From NCBI GenBank assembly GCA_024256165.1, contig JAKLZG010000019.1, positions 1-37,780 on the forward strand: a stretch of DNA of 37,780 nt. Reading direction: 5' to 3'. This DNA comes from Candidatus Methylarchaceae archaeon HK02M2. Lineage in GTDB: Archaea; Thermoproteota; Nitrososphaeria; Nitrososphaerales; JACAEJ01. The number at the start of each line of letters is the position of its first letter. Positions within the stretch are counted from its first letter, which is position 1. Both the position numbers and the translations under genes were made by a program. Positions 24,644 to 33,950 of the stretch are shown here, piece after piece. The notes below the pieces were generated by a model. The model made no database searches. It saw only the letters and a list, made by a program, of their open reading frames with translations, and was not told the DNA's origin.

Positions 24644-24732
24644 AGCTCCACAAGTTTTAAAAATAGGCTTAACTTATTTATGTCTGTTCGCCTTAATGTG
24701 ACAACTAATTGTTTATCGATAAAGGCTAAAAG

Positions 24733-25992
24733 TTGGTACATATGACTTCTAAAGCTGACTCAGTAACTCTATACAGGATGAGGAAAATATTAGTGGAACT
24801 CTCTACTAAAAAAGGTAGTGGAACTGAGCTAGTATCGTTATACATCCCGCCAAAGAAACCATTCCACGACGTCTCAAGTTATTTGAAAGATGAATTTGGG
24901 AAGGCTTCTTACATAAAATCTGATAGCACTAGAAAGCATGTCCAAGATGCTTTAGTGAAGATTATGCAAAGATTGAAACTCTATAAGGAGACACCTGAAA
25001 CTGGACTTGCTATATTTTGTGGTGCACTTCCCCCAAATCCCGGTGCTCCACCAGGAAGCGAATCTATGGAGTTGTATGAAGTAATACCTCATAAACCTAT
25101 ACCTAGTTATCTATACAGATGTGATGATCACTTCCATCTCGAGATACTTCGAGAAATGATAAAAGAAGAGAAGATAATAGGTATAATCTCTATAGACAAT
25201 AATGAAGCAGGGTTAGGCATCGTTTCAGGTAGTAGAATTGATGTCATAGATGTAGTTACTTCAGGTGTTTCTGGAAAGCATAGAGCAGGAGGGCAGTCGG
25301 CTAGAAGGTTCGAACGTCTAAGGGAAACAGAGATCAATAATTATTTTAAAAGGGTGGCTAGACACTCAAAAAAGGTCTTTTTAGGCCAATATGAGATAGA
25401 AGGACTTATCGTTGGAGGGTCAGGACCCACAAAAGATTATTTTTTAAAGGGAGAATACTTAGATTATAGATTACAAGATAACGTATTAACCGTCGTGGAC
25501 ACCTCTTACGCTGGGAGAGAAGGGATAAGGGAGACTGTCGAGAAGTCAGAAGATATTTTACAAGACCTACGAATTATCGAAGAGAAGGAACTCGTCAAGA
25601 ACTTCTTGAGTGAGATCTCTTCTGATAAGGGGTTGGTAGTTTATGGAATAGATGAAGTGATAAATTCTTTAGATATGGGAAACGTACACACAGTGCTAGT
25701 TTCTGAGGATATAAACCGAATATACTTACATGTAACATGCAAGAGGTGTGGTGTAGTCAAAGAATCAATCGTTACTCAGGATAGCTTAATCCCTGAAAAG
25801 CAAAAACTCATCTCAGAAGCTTGTTCTGAATGTAACAGTAACGAAACTGAATTAATTGAAAAGGATTTAATCGATTTTCTAGTCGACAAAGCAATGGAGA
25901 TAGGAGCAAAAGTAGAGGTAATTTCTTCTAAAAGTGAAGATGGAGTAATGTTTAAAAGTTTTGGGGGTATTGGGGCTTTTCTAAGGTATTAA
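24733..25992 (+). CDS. prf1: Peptide chain release factor aRF1
   Basis: This factor recognises all three stop codons and releases the peptide. The GGQ motif (residues 186-188, GKHRAGGQSARR) is intact. The YxCxxxF element appears as YRCDDHF. The decoding NIKS motif is YIKS here (residues 60-63, ASYIKSDSTRKHV). The C-terminal domain has a four-cysteine site (CKRCG and CSEC). Start is TTG 24733 or the in-frame ATG 24742; the latter is at least as likely. Length 419 aa is normal. First gene of the plus-strand run. Confidence 0.96.
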   Translation: MVHMTSKADSVTLYRMRKILVELSTKKGSGTELVSLYIPPKKPFHDVSSYLKDEFGKASYIKSDSTRKHVQDALVKIMQRLKLYKETPETGLAIFCGALPPNPGAPPGSESMELYEVIPHKPIPSYLYRCDDHFHLEILREMIKEEKIIGIISIDNNEAGLGIVSGSRIDVIDVVTSGVSGKHRAGGQSARRFERLRETEINNYFKRVARHSKKVFLGQYEIEGLIVGGSGPTKDYFLKGEYLDYRLQDNVLTVVDTSYAGREGIRETVEKSEDILQDLRIIEEKELVKNFLSEISSDKGLVVYGIDEVINSLDMGNVHTVLVSEDINRIYLHVTCKRCGVVKESIVTQDSLIPEKQKLISEACSECNSNETELIEKDLIDFLVDKAMEIGAKVEVISSKSEDGVMFKSFGGIGAFLRY

Positions 25993-26094
25993 TAATTGCT
26001 TTGTCTACCCGATAAAAGAAATATTTGACTGGTTACAGTTTGACCTTTTGCTTAAATATCTCGGTCTGCCTAACGTTTAAGATTCGGTGTCATT

Positions 26095-28443
26095 ATGAGA
26101 TTCATCCCAAAAATTAAAGAAAAGAGATGGAGCCCAAATGTAGAATCAGAAATTTTCAACGGATGGCAAAGGGAGAGCATATTTCACTTTGAAAAGGATA
26201 GTAAGAAAGCTTTATTCAGTATAGATACGCCCCCACCCTATGTTAACACTCCTGTTCATATCGGTCATGCATACACTTACATCTGGATGGATGTGATGGC
26301 AAGATATAGGAGGATGTTAGGATATAACGTCCTATTTCCTATGGGGTTAGACAAGAACGGACTGCCGATAGAGGTTCAGACGGAGAAAGAGTATAACATT
26401 AAGATGAATGAAGTACCACGCCAGGAGTTCATAATAAAATGCAAAAATTTGCTCAAGAAATATGGAGACATATCATTAGATACTTTCAAGAGGCTTGGTT
26501 TAAGCTGCAACTCATGGGAGATAAAGCATGTATTGGGAGGGAGATATGATACAGACGATCCAGAATATAGAAGACTCACTCAAGAGACATTTATCTATCT
26601 TTGGAAGAAAGGTCTGGTATATGAGGGCATAAAGACGACGAATTACTGCCCAGTTTGCAAGACAGCAATCTCGGATGCTGAGGTAGATTATAAAGAAGAT
26701 TACACAAATTTAAACTATATTAAATTTAAAGTAAAAGAAAGCCAAGAAAATATAGTCATAGCTACCACGAGACCTGAGTTACTCTGTACATGTAAAGTAG
26801 TACTATTTAACCCTGAAGATGATAGGTATAAACGATTAAAAGGGAATCATGTCATAGTACCGATATATAATCATGAAGTCAAGATAATTGCCCATCCTTA
26901 TGCTAAGATGGAGTTTGGTACTGGTTTCGTAATGATGTGCAGTTATGGAGATTATAATGATATAAGGCTTCTTAGGGAGCTTGATATGAAGCCGACATAC
27001 GCTATAGACAAAGATGGCAAGATGAACAACATTGCAGGGAAGTATAAAGGTTTGAGCGTTTTGGAAGCAAGAGATAGAATAGTCAAAGACTTGGATAGCA
27101 TGGGATTATTGGTAAAAAATGAAAGGATAATGCATAGAGAACCTATATGTGAGCGATCTAAAGATCCAATTGAATTTATACCTACAAAAGAGTTGTATTT
27201 GAAACAAGTGGACTATAAAGACGAAATCTTAAAGATCTCCGATGAAATGAATTTTTATTCTCGAGAAAATAAGCAAATCTTAGTCGATTGGATCAACTCT
27301 ATAAATATAGATTGGGTATTATCCCGCAGAAGGTATTATGGGACAGAGATACCAATTTGGTATTGTAAGAAATGTGGTAAAGAGATATTGCCAGAACCAG
27401 GAAGATATTATCAACCTTGGAAGGAAAAGTGTCCAGTAAATCAATGTCCAAAATGTGGTAATGAGGATTTCGTAGGTGAAGAGAGGATCTTCGATACTTG
27501 GTTCGACTCAAGCACTTCTGAAGTTTATATTTTAGGCTACCTCTGGGGAAGAGATTATTTTAATAAAGAATTTCCATGTAGCATGAGACCTCAAGGAAAG
27601 GAGATAGTAAGGAACTGGCTCTACTTCACCATCTTAAAGTCGTATCATCTATTTCGAAAGAAGCCATTCGAAAATGTATGGATCCACATGCATGTAGTCG
27701 ATGAGAAAGGAGAGAAGATGAGTAAAAGTAAGGGTAACGTAATAGATCCACAAGACGTCATCAAAAAATTCGGTGCAGAAGGCTTTAGAATCTGGACTTG
27801 TTTAGAGGGAAATATAACAAGGGGAGACATAAAATGCTCATTCCAGAGGATAGAGGGGCATTCGAAGTTCTTAACAAAACTCTGGAATATAGCAAGATTT
27901 ATCTCGATGTTTCCAAGAGAGAATGCAGAGCCAGAAGATACAGATAGATGGATACTTGGAGAATTATCGAAACTGATAGAGGATGTAAAGAAGAGCTATG
28001 ATGAGTATGCATTTAATGATGTTGCAACATCGATCAGAGACTTCACTTGGAATGTATTTGCATCCAATTATGTAGAGATGGTGAAAGGTAGGGCTTATGG
28101 TCAATTTTTTTCTAAGAAAGAGCAAAGGGCGGTCTGGTTCACTCTACATGAATGCCTCGAGAATATACTTTTATTGTTGGCTCCAATTATTCCATTCTTT
28201 ACAGAGCATGTATGGTCCATGCTGTATGGTGGAGCGAGCATACATCTTAAGCGATTTCCAAAAGTTAAATGGAGCAAGAACCTAAATAAATTAACTCAAA
28301 AAATTCTTGATTTCAACTCTTTCGTCTGGAACAAAAAGAAAGAGGAAAAGTTATCACTAAAGAATCCAATCGAAGTAAAAGTTCCTGAAGAACTAATGAT
28401 CTTCTTCAAGGACTTAAAGGTTATGCACAACATCATTAAATAA
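26095..28443 (+). CDS. valS: Valyl-tRNA synthetase
   Basis: This class I synthetase charges tRNA-Val. The HIGH motif is HIGH itself at residues 55-58 (VNTPVHIGHAYTYIWMD) and the KMSKS motif is at 541-545 (EKMSKSKGNVIDP). Between them lies the editing domain (ATTRPELLCTCKVVL) and a zinc-type insertion (CKKCGKEILPEPG and CPKCGNED). The sequences DWVLSRRRYYGTEIP and RPQGKEIVRNW identify ValRS among the IleRS/LeuRS/ValRS group. The 782-aa length is on the short side and no coiled-coil tail is present. A TTAAATATC element about 40 nt upstream may be its TATA box. Confidence 0.93.
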   Translation: MRFIPKIKEKRWSPNVESEIFNGWQRESIFHFEKDSKKALFSIDTPPPYVNTPVHIGHAYTYIWMDVMARYRRMLGYNVLFPMGLDKNGLPIEVQTEKEYNIKMNEVPRQEFIIKCKNLLKKYGDISLDTFKRLGLSCNSWEIKHVLGGRYDTDDPEYRRLTQETFIYLWKKGLVYEGIKTTNYCPVCKTAISDAEVDYKEDYTNLNYIKFKVKESQENIVIATTRPELLCTCKVVLFNPEDDRYKRLKGNHVIVPIYNHEVKIIAHPYAKMEFGTGFVMMCSYGDYNDIRLLRELDMKPTYAIDKDGKMNNIAGKYKGLSVLEARDRIVKDLDSMGLLVKNERIMHREPICERSKDPIEFIPTKELYLKQVDYKDEILKISDEMNFYSRENKQILVDWINSINIDWVLSRRRYYGTEIPIWYCKKCGKEILPEPGRYYQPWKEKCPVNQCPKCGNEDFVGEERIFDTWFDSSTSEVYILGYLWGRDYFNKEFPCSMRPQGKEIVRNWLYFTILKSYHLFRKKPFENVWIHMHVVDEKGEKMSKSKGNVIDPQDVIKKFGAEGFRIWTCLEGNITRGDIKCSFQRIEGHSKFLTKLWNIARFISMFPRENAEPEDTDRWILGELSKLIEDVKKSYDEYAFNDVATSIRDFTWNVFASNYVEMVKGRAYGQFFSKKEQRAVWFTLHECLENILLLLAPIIPFFTEHVWSMLYGGASIHLKRFPKVKWSKNLNKLTQKILDFNSFVWNKKKEEKLSLKNPIEVKVPEELMIFFKDLKVMHNIIK

Positions 28444-28477
28444 GTTTGAAGAATGTTTAAGTAATGCTTTTTGGAGT

Positions 28478-29098
28478 TTGGAAATAGTAATGTCATCCCA
28501 GATGGACACCGGACTCAAAGATAATAGTAGAACTGTAGATAAAGGTAAAAAGAAATCGAAGATTAAAGAGAGGATTATGCTGGAGAACGAGCTTCCTGAA
28601 AGTGTTACAGCAAGATTAGATGCAGATTTACTTATCATTAAAGGACCTTTAGGCGAATGTAAGAAGGATTTCTCTAAGATAAAGACTCAAGTTTTACATA
28701 ACGGAAATAAAATAATTATACAATCCTTGGGTAAAAAGAAGTTCGACATTAGCGTTGCCAATACTGTAAGATCGATTATAAGGAATATGATCAAAGGTGT
28801 AACTGAGGGCTTTACCTATAAACTCAAGATAGTGTTCGCACACTTCCCGATTTCTGTGAAGGCGAAGGATAACAACGTGATCATTGAGAACTTTTACGGA
28901 GAGAGGTCTCCACGTATAGCGAAAATAGTAGGTGATTGTAAAGTGATGTTTGAGGGGGATGATGTCATCGTCAAAGGTGTCTCATTAGAGGATGTTGGTC
29001 AGACAGCGGCAAATATAGAACAAGCAACAAAAGTGAAAAAGAAAGATCAAAGAGTCTTCCTCGACGGGATTTATGTATATGAAAAACAGAAGGGATGA
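28478..29098 (+). CDS. rpl6: 50S ribosomal protein L6
   Basis: The two-domain L6 fold is seen: ARLDADLLIIKGPLGECKKD, then FAHFPISVKAKDNNVIIEN and the C-terminal IEQATKVKKKDQRVFLDGIY. The longest frame (TTG 28478, 206 aa) adds a 33-residue Lys-rich tail. ATG 28577 (173 aa), with GAGAGG just upstream, starts closer to the usual N-terminus (MLENELPES) and is an equally good choice. It follows ValRS after a short gap and opens the ribosomal run. Confidence 0.95.
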   Translation: MEIVMSSQMDTGLKDNSRTVDKGKKKSKIKERIMLENELPESVTARLDADLLIIKGPLGECKKDFSKIKTQVLHNGNKIIIQSLGKKKFDISVANTVRSIIRNMIKGVTEGFTYKLKIVFAHFPISVKAKDNNVIIENFYGERSPRIAKIVGDCKVMFEGDDVIVKGVSLEDVGQTAANIEQATKVKKKDQRVFLDGIYVYEKQKG

Positions 29099-29105
29099 TA
29101 ATAAA

Positions 29106-29564
29106 TTGGCAAAAGTTAAAACAAAAACCTCTAAGACTAGAAAAAAGAAAGAAAAGAGTATTAAAGAACTCTTAAAGATTAGAGATAGCATAGATGATAA
29201 ACGCCCTAAGTTTATTAGGCAAGAATCTTGGAGGTACAAACGACTAGATAAGGCTTGGAGGAAGCCGAAAGGCATAGACAATAAGATGCGTCGCAGAGTT
29301 AAAGGCTGGCCTCAAATAGTGAAAGTTGGTTATCGGGGACCGAAGATAACTAGAGGAATCCACCCTTCAGGTTACAGAGATGTATTAGTTCATAATATGG
29401 GAGAACTTGAAGGCCTAGATCCTGAAAAAGATGCAGCAAGGTTAGCTTCAACTTTAGGGGCAAAAAAGCGTACTGAATTGATAGGGAGGGCTAAAGAACT
29501 AGGCATAAAAGTATTAAATCCAAGAGTTATTAGAAAGATTAAGTCGAAAGAAATTCAAGAATAA
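29106..29564 (+). CDS. rpl32e: 50S ribosomal protein L32e
   Basis: The 152-aa protein has the L32e core FIRQESWRYKRLDKAWRKPK, followed by IDNKMRRRVKGWPQIVKVGY and IHPSGYRDVLVHN. TTG at 29106 is preferred over ATG 29073, because it falls just after the L6 stop and gives MAKVKTKTSKTRKKK; the longer start would overlap L6 by 26 nt. N-terminal 40 residues are highly basic. L19e follows only after an unusually long gap. Confidence 0.93.
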   Translation: MAKVKTKTSKTRKKKEKSIKELLKIRDSIDDKRPKFIRQESWRYKRLDKAWRKPKGIDNKMRRRVKGWPQIVKVGYRGPKITRGIHPSGYRDVLVHNMGELEGLDPEKDAARLASTLGAKKRTELIGRAKELGIKVLNPRVIRKIKSKEIQE

Positions 29565-29797
29565 AAAGTAATAGTGGATTAATTCTATCGTCTTATATGT
29601 TGTGTATAATTCTTATTAGTTTGCCAGTAAAATTGTGTGAATATGATGTAAAACTAATAAAAATGTACAGTTAAATTTTTTAAAAAGACATTATGAAGAA
29701 ATTCTAAATCAGACTGTTATCAAGAAAGATTTAAGGGAGAGCAACAATTGGGAATGTAGAGCGGGCCTCAACTTAATTACTAATAGAGAATTGATGA
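29565..29797. other. 233-nt gap inside the ribosomal operon, with an S5-like fragment
   Basis: The other gaps within this run are mostly short. The plus strand contains TTGGGAATGTAGAGC then GGGCCTC, matching S5 sequence at about 31213-31236 (TTGGGAATGTAGATGC then GGGCCTC). One frame is open for about 45 codons through NWECRAGLN to TAA at about 29816, with no initiating codon at its head. I found no RNA gene. An internal promoter for L19e onward is plausible. Confidence 0.35.
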
Positions 29798-30241
29798 ATG
29801 ATGAACTTGAGTAACAAGAAAGTAATGGCAGCAAAAGTCCTCAAGGTAGGGGTGAACAGGGTTAGGATCGACCCTGAAAATCTTGATCGTGTAGTTGATG
29901 CCATTACTAAGGATGATATTCGTGCCCTCATAAGAGAAGGTACGATCTGGACTGAACCTATCAAAGGCATTTCTCGTGGTCGTACTAGAAAGAGAAGAGC
30001 TTCAAGGAAAAAGCGTGGAAGAGGTAGCGGCTCAAAGAAAGGCACTTCTGGTGCAAGATCTCCCAAGAAAAGATTATGGATTAATAAAGTTCGGGCTACA
30101 AGAAATCATTTGAAGAAAGCTAGAGAGAGAGGAGATATTACGGGTGAAGTATTTAAAAAGCTTTATTCACAAATAAAAGGTGGTCAGATCAAATCGGTCA
30201 GACATCTTAAGGATGAGATAAGTCTAAGTCGGAGGAGATGA
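29798..30241 (+). CDS. rpl19e: 50S ribosomal protein L19e
   Basis: This archaeal/eukaryotic protein shows the L19e hallmarks NLSNKKVMAAKVLKVGVNRV at the N-terminus, GTIWTEPIKGISRGRTRKRR and the long basic helix at the C-terminus (VRATRNHLKKARERGDI). ATG at 29798 is the start; the second Met follows directly. 147 aa. The stop is 4 nt before L18, so they are coupled. Confidence 0.96.
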   Translation: MMNLSNKKVMAAKVLKVGVNRVRIDPENLDRVVDAITKDDIRALIREGTIWTEPIKGISRGRTRKRRASRKKRGRGSGSKKGTSGARSPKKRLWINKVRATRNHLKKARERGDITGEVFKKLYSQIKGGQIKSVRHLKDEISLSRRR

Positions 30242-30245
30242 GATC

Positions 30246-30839
30246 GTGCGTAGTCGATATATTTCTATTCTGCGCAGAAGGCGAGAAGGAAAAACCAATT
30301 ATAGAAAAAGGAAAGCTATAATCATGAGCAAACTACCTTTCGTTTCAATTTTTATAGGTAAAAAGAATATCTTAGTTCAGATATCATTACCTCAAAAAGA
30401 AGGTGATTTGACTTTAACATCTGCCCACTCAAGAGAGCTAATGAAGTATGGATGGTTGGCCTCAAGAAAGAATATTCCTACAGCATATCTTGTAGGTTTA
30501 TTGACTGGACTCAAAGCGAGGGGTAAGATAGATAAAGCAGTTTTATACTTAGGTTTGAAACACTTCATGTACAACTCTCGTATCACAGCAATAATGAAAG
30601 GACTATTAGATGCAGGTATATCGATACCTGTAGAAGAAGAAATATTACCATCAGAAGAGAGGCTTAAAGGGGGACATATCGCAGATTATGCCAAGTATCT
30701 ATTGGAAAGTGATAAAGATCTTTATAAAAAAAGGTTTTCAGAATTAATTGGTAAAGGCCTTAATCCAGAGTCTCTTCCAGAGCATTTTGAAGAGATTCGA
30801 AAAAAAATAATTGATGTTTTTGAGGTGAAAAAGAAGTGA
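30246..30839 (+). CDS. rpl18: 50S ribosomal protein L18
   Basis: L18p of archaeal length (197 aa), binding 5S rRNA. Core motifs are RRRREGKTNYRKRKAII, TSAHSRELMKYGW, IPTAYLVGLLTGLKA and LYLGLKHFMYNSRI, followed by the archaeal C-terminal extension. GTG start at 30246, with GGAGGAG about 8 nt upstream. Its stop overlaps the S5 GTG start by four bases. Confidence 0.96.
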   Translation: MRSRYISILRRRREGKTNYRKRKAIIMSKLPFVSIFIGKKNILVQISLPQKEGDLTLTSAHSRELMKYGWLASRKNIPTAYLVGLLTGLKARGKIDKAVLYLGLKHFMYNSRITAIMKGLLDAGISIPVEEEILPSEERLKGGHIADYAKYLLESDKDLYKKRFSELIGKGLNPESLPEHFEEIRKKIIDVFEVKKK

Positions 30840-31468
30840 GAAAACGACGTAGAGAAAGCAGACAAATAATCCAAGAACCTTGGACGCCCAGAACAAGATT
30901 GGGGTCTCTTGTAGCAACAGGAAAGATCACTACATTAGAAGAGATATTTGAAAATGGTATGAAGATAAAGGAACCAAGCATAGTAAAAACACTCTTACCA
31001 GACCTAAAAACGAATGTTATTGGTGCGGGGATAGTTCAAAAGCAGACAGATGCAGGTGAGCAGACTAGGTTTGTCGCTATAGTAGCCGTTGGGAATGAAG
31101 AAGGTTGGTTTGGCGTGGGGAGAGGGAAAGCCCACCAAATGAGAATAGCAATCGAGAAGGCGACCAACGACTCTTTATTGAGTATAATACCAGTAAAATT
31201 AGGTTGCGGTAGTTGGGAATGTAGATGCATGGGCCTCCACTCAATTCCATTCAAGACTACAGGTAAGTGTGGAAGTGTCAGAATAGTGATGATTCCAGGC
31301 CCAAAGGGACTCGGACTTGTAGCTGGAGAAAAGATCAGAATTTTACTATCTCTCGCTGGAATAAAGGATGCTTGGACAAGAACTTATGGCTCTACAAGTA
31401 CCATATCATCTGTAGCTTATGCGGTATATGATGCCTTAAAGAATATTCATAGTTTGAATATAAGATAA
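30836..31468 (+). CDS. rps5: 30S ribosomal protein S5
   Basis: S5p (210 aa) has the dsRNA-binding fold VAVGNEEGWFGVGRGKAHQM followed by RIAIEKAT, and the S5 C-terminal domain ending LSLAGIKDAWTRTYGSTSTI. The archaeal variant CGSWECRCMGLHSIPF is present. GTG start overlaps the L18 stop (GTGA), showing translational coupling. Confidence 0.97.
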   Translation: MRKRRRESRQIIQEPWTPRTRLGSLVATGKITTLEEIFENGMKIKEPSIVKTLLPDLKTNVIGAGIVQKQTDAGEQTRFVAIVAVGNEEGWFGVGRGKAHQMRIAIEKATNDSLLSIIPVKLGCGSWECRCMGLHSIPFKTTGKCGSVRIVMIPGPKGLGLVAGEKIRILLSLAGIKDAWTRTYGSTSTISSVAYAVYDALKNIHSLNIR

Positions 31469-31480
31469 AGTTGAAAAGCT

Positions 31481-31948
31481 TTGAACAAGAACCTTTTGGT
31501 TGTCAGGCTTCGGGGAACTGTTAATGTTCGAGAGCCTGTAAGAAGAACTCTTGAACAACTTCATCTAACAAAAAGGTTTAGAGCAACAATTATTCCAGAC
31601 ACGCCAGAGTATAGAGGAATGTTATTGGCCTCTAAGGAACTTGTTGGGTGGTGCCCTGTGGATTCGTCTCTTATCTCGAAATTGATAAAAAATAGAGGGC
31701 GAAAGGGAGGATGGAAGCCTTTAACTTATAACGATATCAAGAAATTGGGGTTTAAAGGCTTTCGGGGCATAGCAAAATCAATAGATGAAGGAAAGACTGC
31801 TTTGAAGGAAATCGAGGGTATGAATCCTTATTTTGCCTTATCGCCACCAAAAGGGGGTTTTAAACGATCAACAAGGCGTCTATACACTCAAGGAGGAATT
31901 TTGGGTGAAAATCCTGAACTTGTTTCTATTGTTGCGAATATGATCTAA
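31481..31948 (+). CDS. rpl30: 50S ribosomal protein L30
   Basis: The 155-aa protein has the L30 N-terminal core LLVVRLRGTVNVREPVRRTL, then TPEYRGMLLASKELVGW, and the archaeal/L7-like C-terminal extension with YFALSPPKGGFKRSTRRLYT. TTG at 31481 is the start. It lies 12 nt after S5. Confidence 0.95.
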   Translation: MNKNLLVVRLRGTVNVREPVRRTLEQLHLTKRFRATIIPDTPEYRGMLLASKELVGWCPVDSSLISKLIKNRGRKGGWKPLTYNDIKKLGFKGFRGIAKSIDEGKTALKEIEGMNPYFALSPPKGGFKRSTRRLYTQGGILGENPELVSIVANMI

Positions 31949-32003
31949 GTTAGTTATAATCATTAACTTTTTTAATTTGGTGAATTACCAAGTTTAACAA
32001 GAG

Positions 32004-32447
32004 GTGTTGAACATACCTACTCGATTGAAAAAGACAAGAAAATTGAGAGGGTCAAGGACTTGCGGTTATGGCCGAGTAGGTCAGCATAGGAAAAGCGGCG
32101 GCAGAGGAGGAAAAGGAAAAGCTGGCCTCAAGAAGCATAAATGGACTTGGGTTGTGAAGTACGCACCAGATTACTTTGGCAAGCATGGTTTCAAACCGCC
32201 TACTAGTGTACTTATCAAGAAATGGATCAATGTCGGTCAACTAAATGAGATATATAATAAACTCTTGAAGGAGAATAAGATAGAACAAAAGGACGATAAG
32301 GTTTTGATCGATCTCATCAAGTTGGGCTATGATCGACTCCTCGGAAATGGCGAAGTTAAAAGTAGTTATCATATAATTACTAAATCATTCACAAAGATTG
32401 CAAAGGCTAAAATAGAAAAAGCTGGAGGATTAATAACTACAAGGTAA
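32004..32447 (+). CDS. rpl15: 50S ribosomal protein L15
   Basis: L15p (147 aa) has the N-terminal TRLKKTRKLRGSRTCGYGRV, followed by GQHRKSGGRGGKGKAGLKKH and the C-terminal KAKIEKAGG. Start is GTG 32004 or TTG 32007, both next to an AAGAGG ribosome site. SecY begins within 3 nt of its stop. Confidence 0.96.
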   Translation: MLNIPTRLKKTRKLRGSRTCGYGRVGQHRKSGGRGGKGKAGLKKHKWTWVVKYAPDYFGKHGFKPPTSVLIKKWINVGQLNEIYNKLLKENKIEQKDDKVLIDLIKLGYDRLLGNGEVKSSYHIITKSFTKIAKAKIEKAGGLITTR

Positions 32448-32449
32448 AT

Positions 32450-33892
32450 GTGATGAGTAGTCTTTATGGATTCCTAAAAGGCATATCTACTATCCTGCCT
32501 GAGGTCCCTCCACCTCAAAGGAAACTTTCCTTAACAATGAAGTTAGTCTGGACAGCGCTCGCTTTAGCTATCTACCTAATTATGGCAGAAACTCCATTAT
32601 ATGGAATCACAACGGGTGGGACAGATCCGTTGGCTTACTCTAGAATTATCTTTGCGTCTAATCAAGGTACTCTTATGGAGTTTGGCATAGGTCCTATAGT
32701 TACAGCAGGATTGGTCATGCAACTACTAAAGGGTGCAGACATAATTAGGCTAGATTTTAAAAAGCCTGAAGATAGGGCCCTATTCACATCTGCAACGAAA
32801 CTCCTAACTATGATCGTTATACTTGTACAGTCCTTAGGCTATATGGTAGCGGGTATTTATGGTACTCTGTCTCTCATGACCACGATCATTATAGTTATGC
32901 AACTATTCTTTGCTAGCGTGCTTGTGATGCTATTGGACGAACTCGTTCAGAAAGGATGGGGCATTGGTAGCGGTATAAGCTTATTCATTATGGCTGGTGT
33001 AGCTCAGAAGATAATGTGGGATATCTTCAATCCTCTAACCGTAAACGTAGGAAGCCAAGAAGCTCCACAAATTGTTCCTTATGGTTTCATACCTTACCTT
33101 ATCGATACCTTGATTAGAGGTGCCCCTTTTGAAACTATTGTGAGAGAAGGCGCTCTTCCAAGTCTAATAGGGTTCCTCATGACTGTGGCGGTTATTCTCT
33201 TCCTAATTTATATTGAAGGGGTCAGGGTAGAGGTACCCATCTCATCCTCGAAATACAAAGGCTTCTCAGGCGTCTATCCCATTAAGTTGCTCTATGTATC
33301 AGTCGTTCCAGTAATCTTTGCTTCAGTAGTACTAACAGATTTTGTATTCATCTCTCAATTCATTTGGAGCAGTTACAATCCAGCGAACACCAACATATGG
33401 CTCAACTGGCTAGGTACAGGGACACTTGATGCGACAGGTAACATATTATTTCCAACAGGAGGTTTAGTTTATTACATGTCACCAATATATGGATTGAGCA
33501 CTGCTTTGGAAGATCCTTTAAGAGCTCTCTCTTACATCTTTTTTATGGTCTTGATTGTAACGATCTTCTCCAAACTCTGGGTAGAGATAGGTGGTTTAGC
33601 ACCTAAAGACGTTGCTAAAAGCCTGATCGATGCAGACGTTCATGTCCCAGGCTTTAGAAGAGCAGAAGCTTCGGTAGGAACTATTTTAACAAGGTACATC
33701 CCACCAATTACTATTTTAGGCGGTATTATAATCGGTCTCCTAGCTTCTGTGTCCGATGTCTTGGGTGTCTTTGGCTCAGGCACGGGAATATTGTTGATGA
33801 TAGGTATAATCATGCAGTATTACCAGATATTGATGAAGGAGCAACTCGAGACGATGATGCCTAGGCTTGCGGGAATATTTGAGAGAAAGTAA
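32450..33892 (+). CDS. secY: SecY translocon subunit
   Basis: This is the central pore of the Sec protein translocase (480 aa). About ten hydrophobic segments are visible, beginning near residue 28. Recognisable parts include TPLYGITTGGTDPLAYSRII (plug region), GIGPIVTAGLVMQLLKG, GWGIGSGISLFI and the cytosolic loop YIEGVRVEVPISSSKYKGF. GTG start at 32450, or ATG 32453. Directly follows L15, as in other archaea. Confidence 0.97.
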   Translation: MMSSLYGFLKGISTILPEVPPPQRKLSLTMKLVWTALALAIYLIMAETPLYGITTGGTDPLAYSRIIFASNQGTLMEFGIGPIVTAGLVMQLLKGADIIRLDFKKPEDRALFTSATKLLTMIVILVQSLGYMVAGIYGTLSLMTTIIIVMQLFFASVLVMLLDELVQKGWGIGSGISLFIMAGVAQKIMWDIFNPLTVNVGSQEAPQIVPYGFIPYLIDTLIRGAPFETIVREGALPSLIGFLMTVAVILFLIYIEGVRVEVPISSSKYKGFSGVYPIKLLYVSVVPVIFASVVLTDFVFISQFIWSSYNPANTNIWLNWLGTGTLDATGNILFPTGGLVYYMSPIYGLSTALEDPLRALSYIFFMVLIVTIFSKLWVEIGGLAPKDVAKSLIDADVHVPGFRRAEASVGTILTRYIPPITILGGIIIGLLASVSDVLGVFGSGTGILLMIGIIMQYYQILMKEQLETMMPRLAGIFERK

Positions 33893-33950
33893 GCGATAAA
33901 GAAAAAGATTTTTAACTTGAGTAGAGATTCATTTTCAAGCTTACTTCTAT

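Noticed and set aside
28985-29281. 98-codon minus-strand frame over the L6/L32e junction
   Set aside because: Shadow of two confident ribosomal protein genes; hydrophobic because it is antisense to Lys-rich codons.
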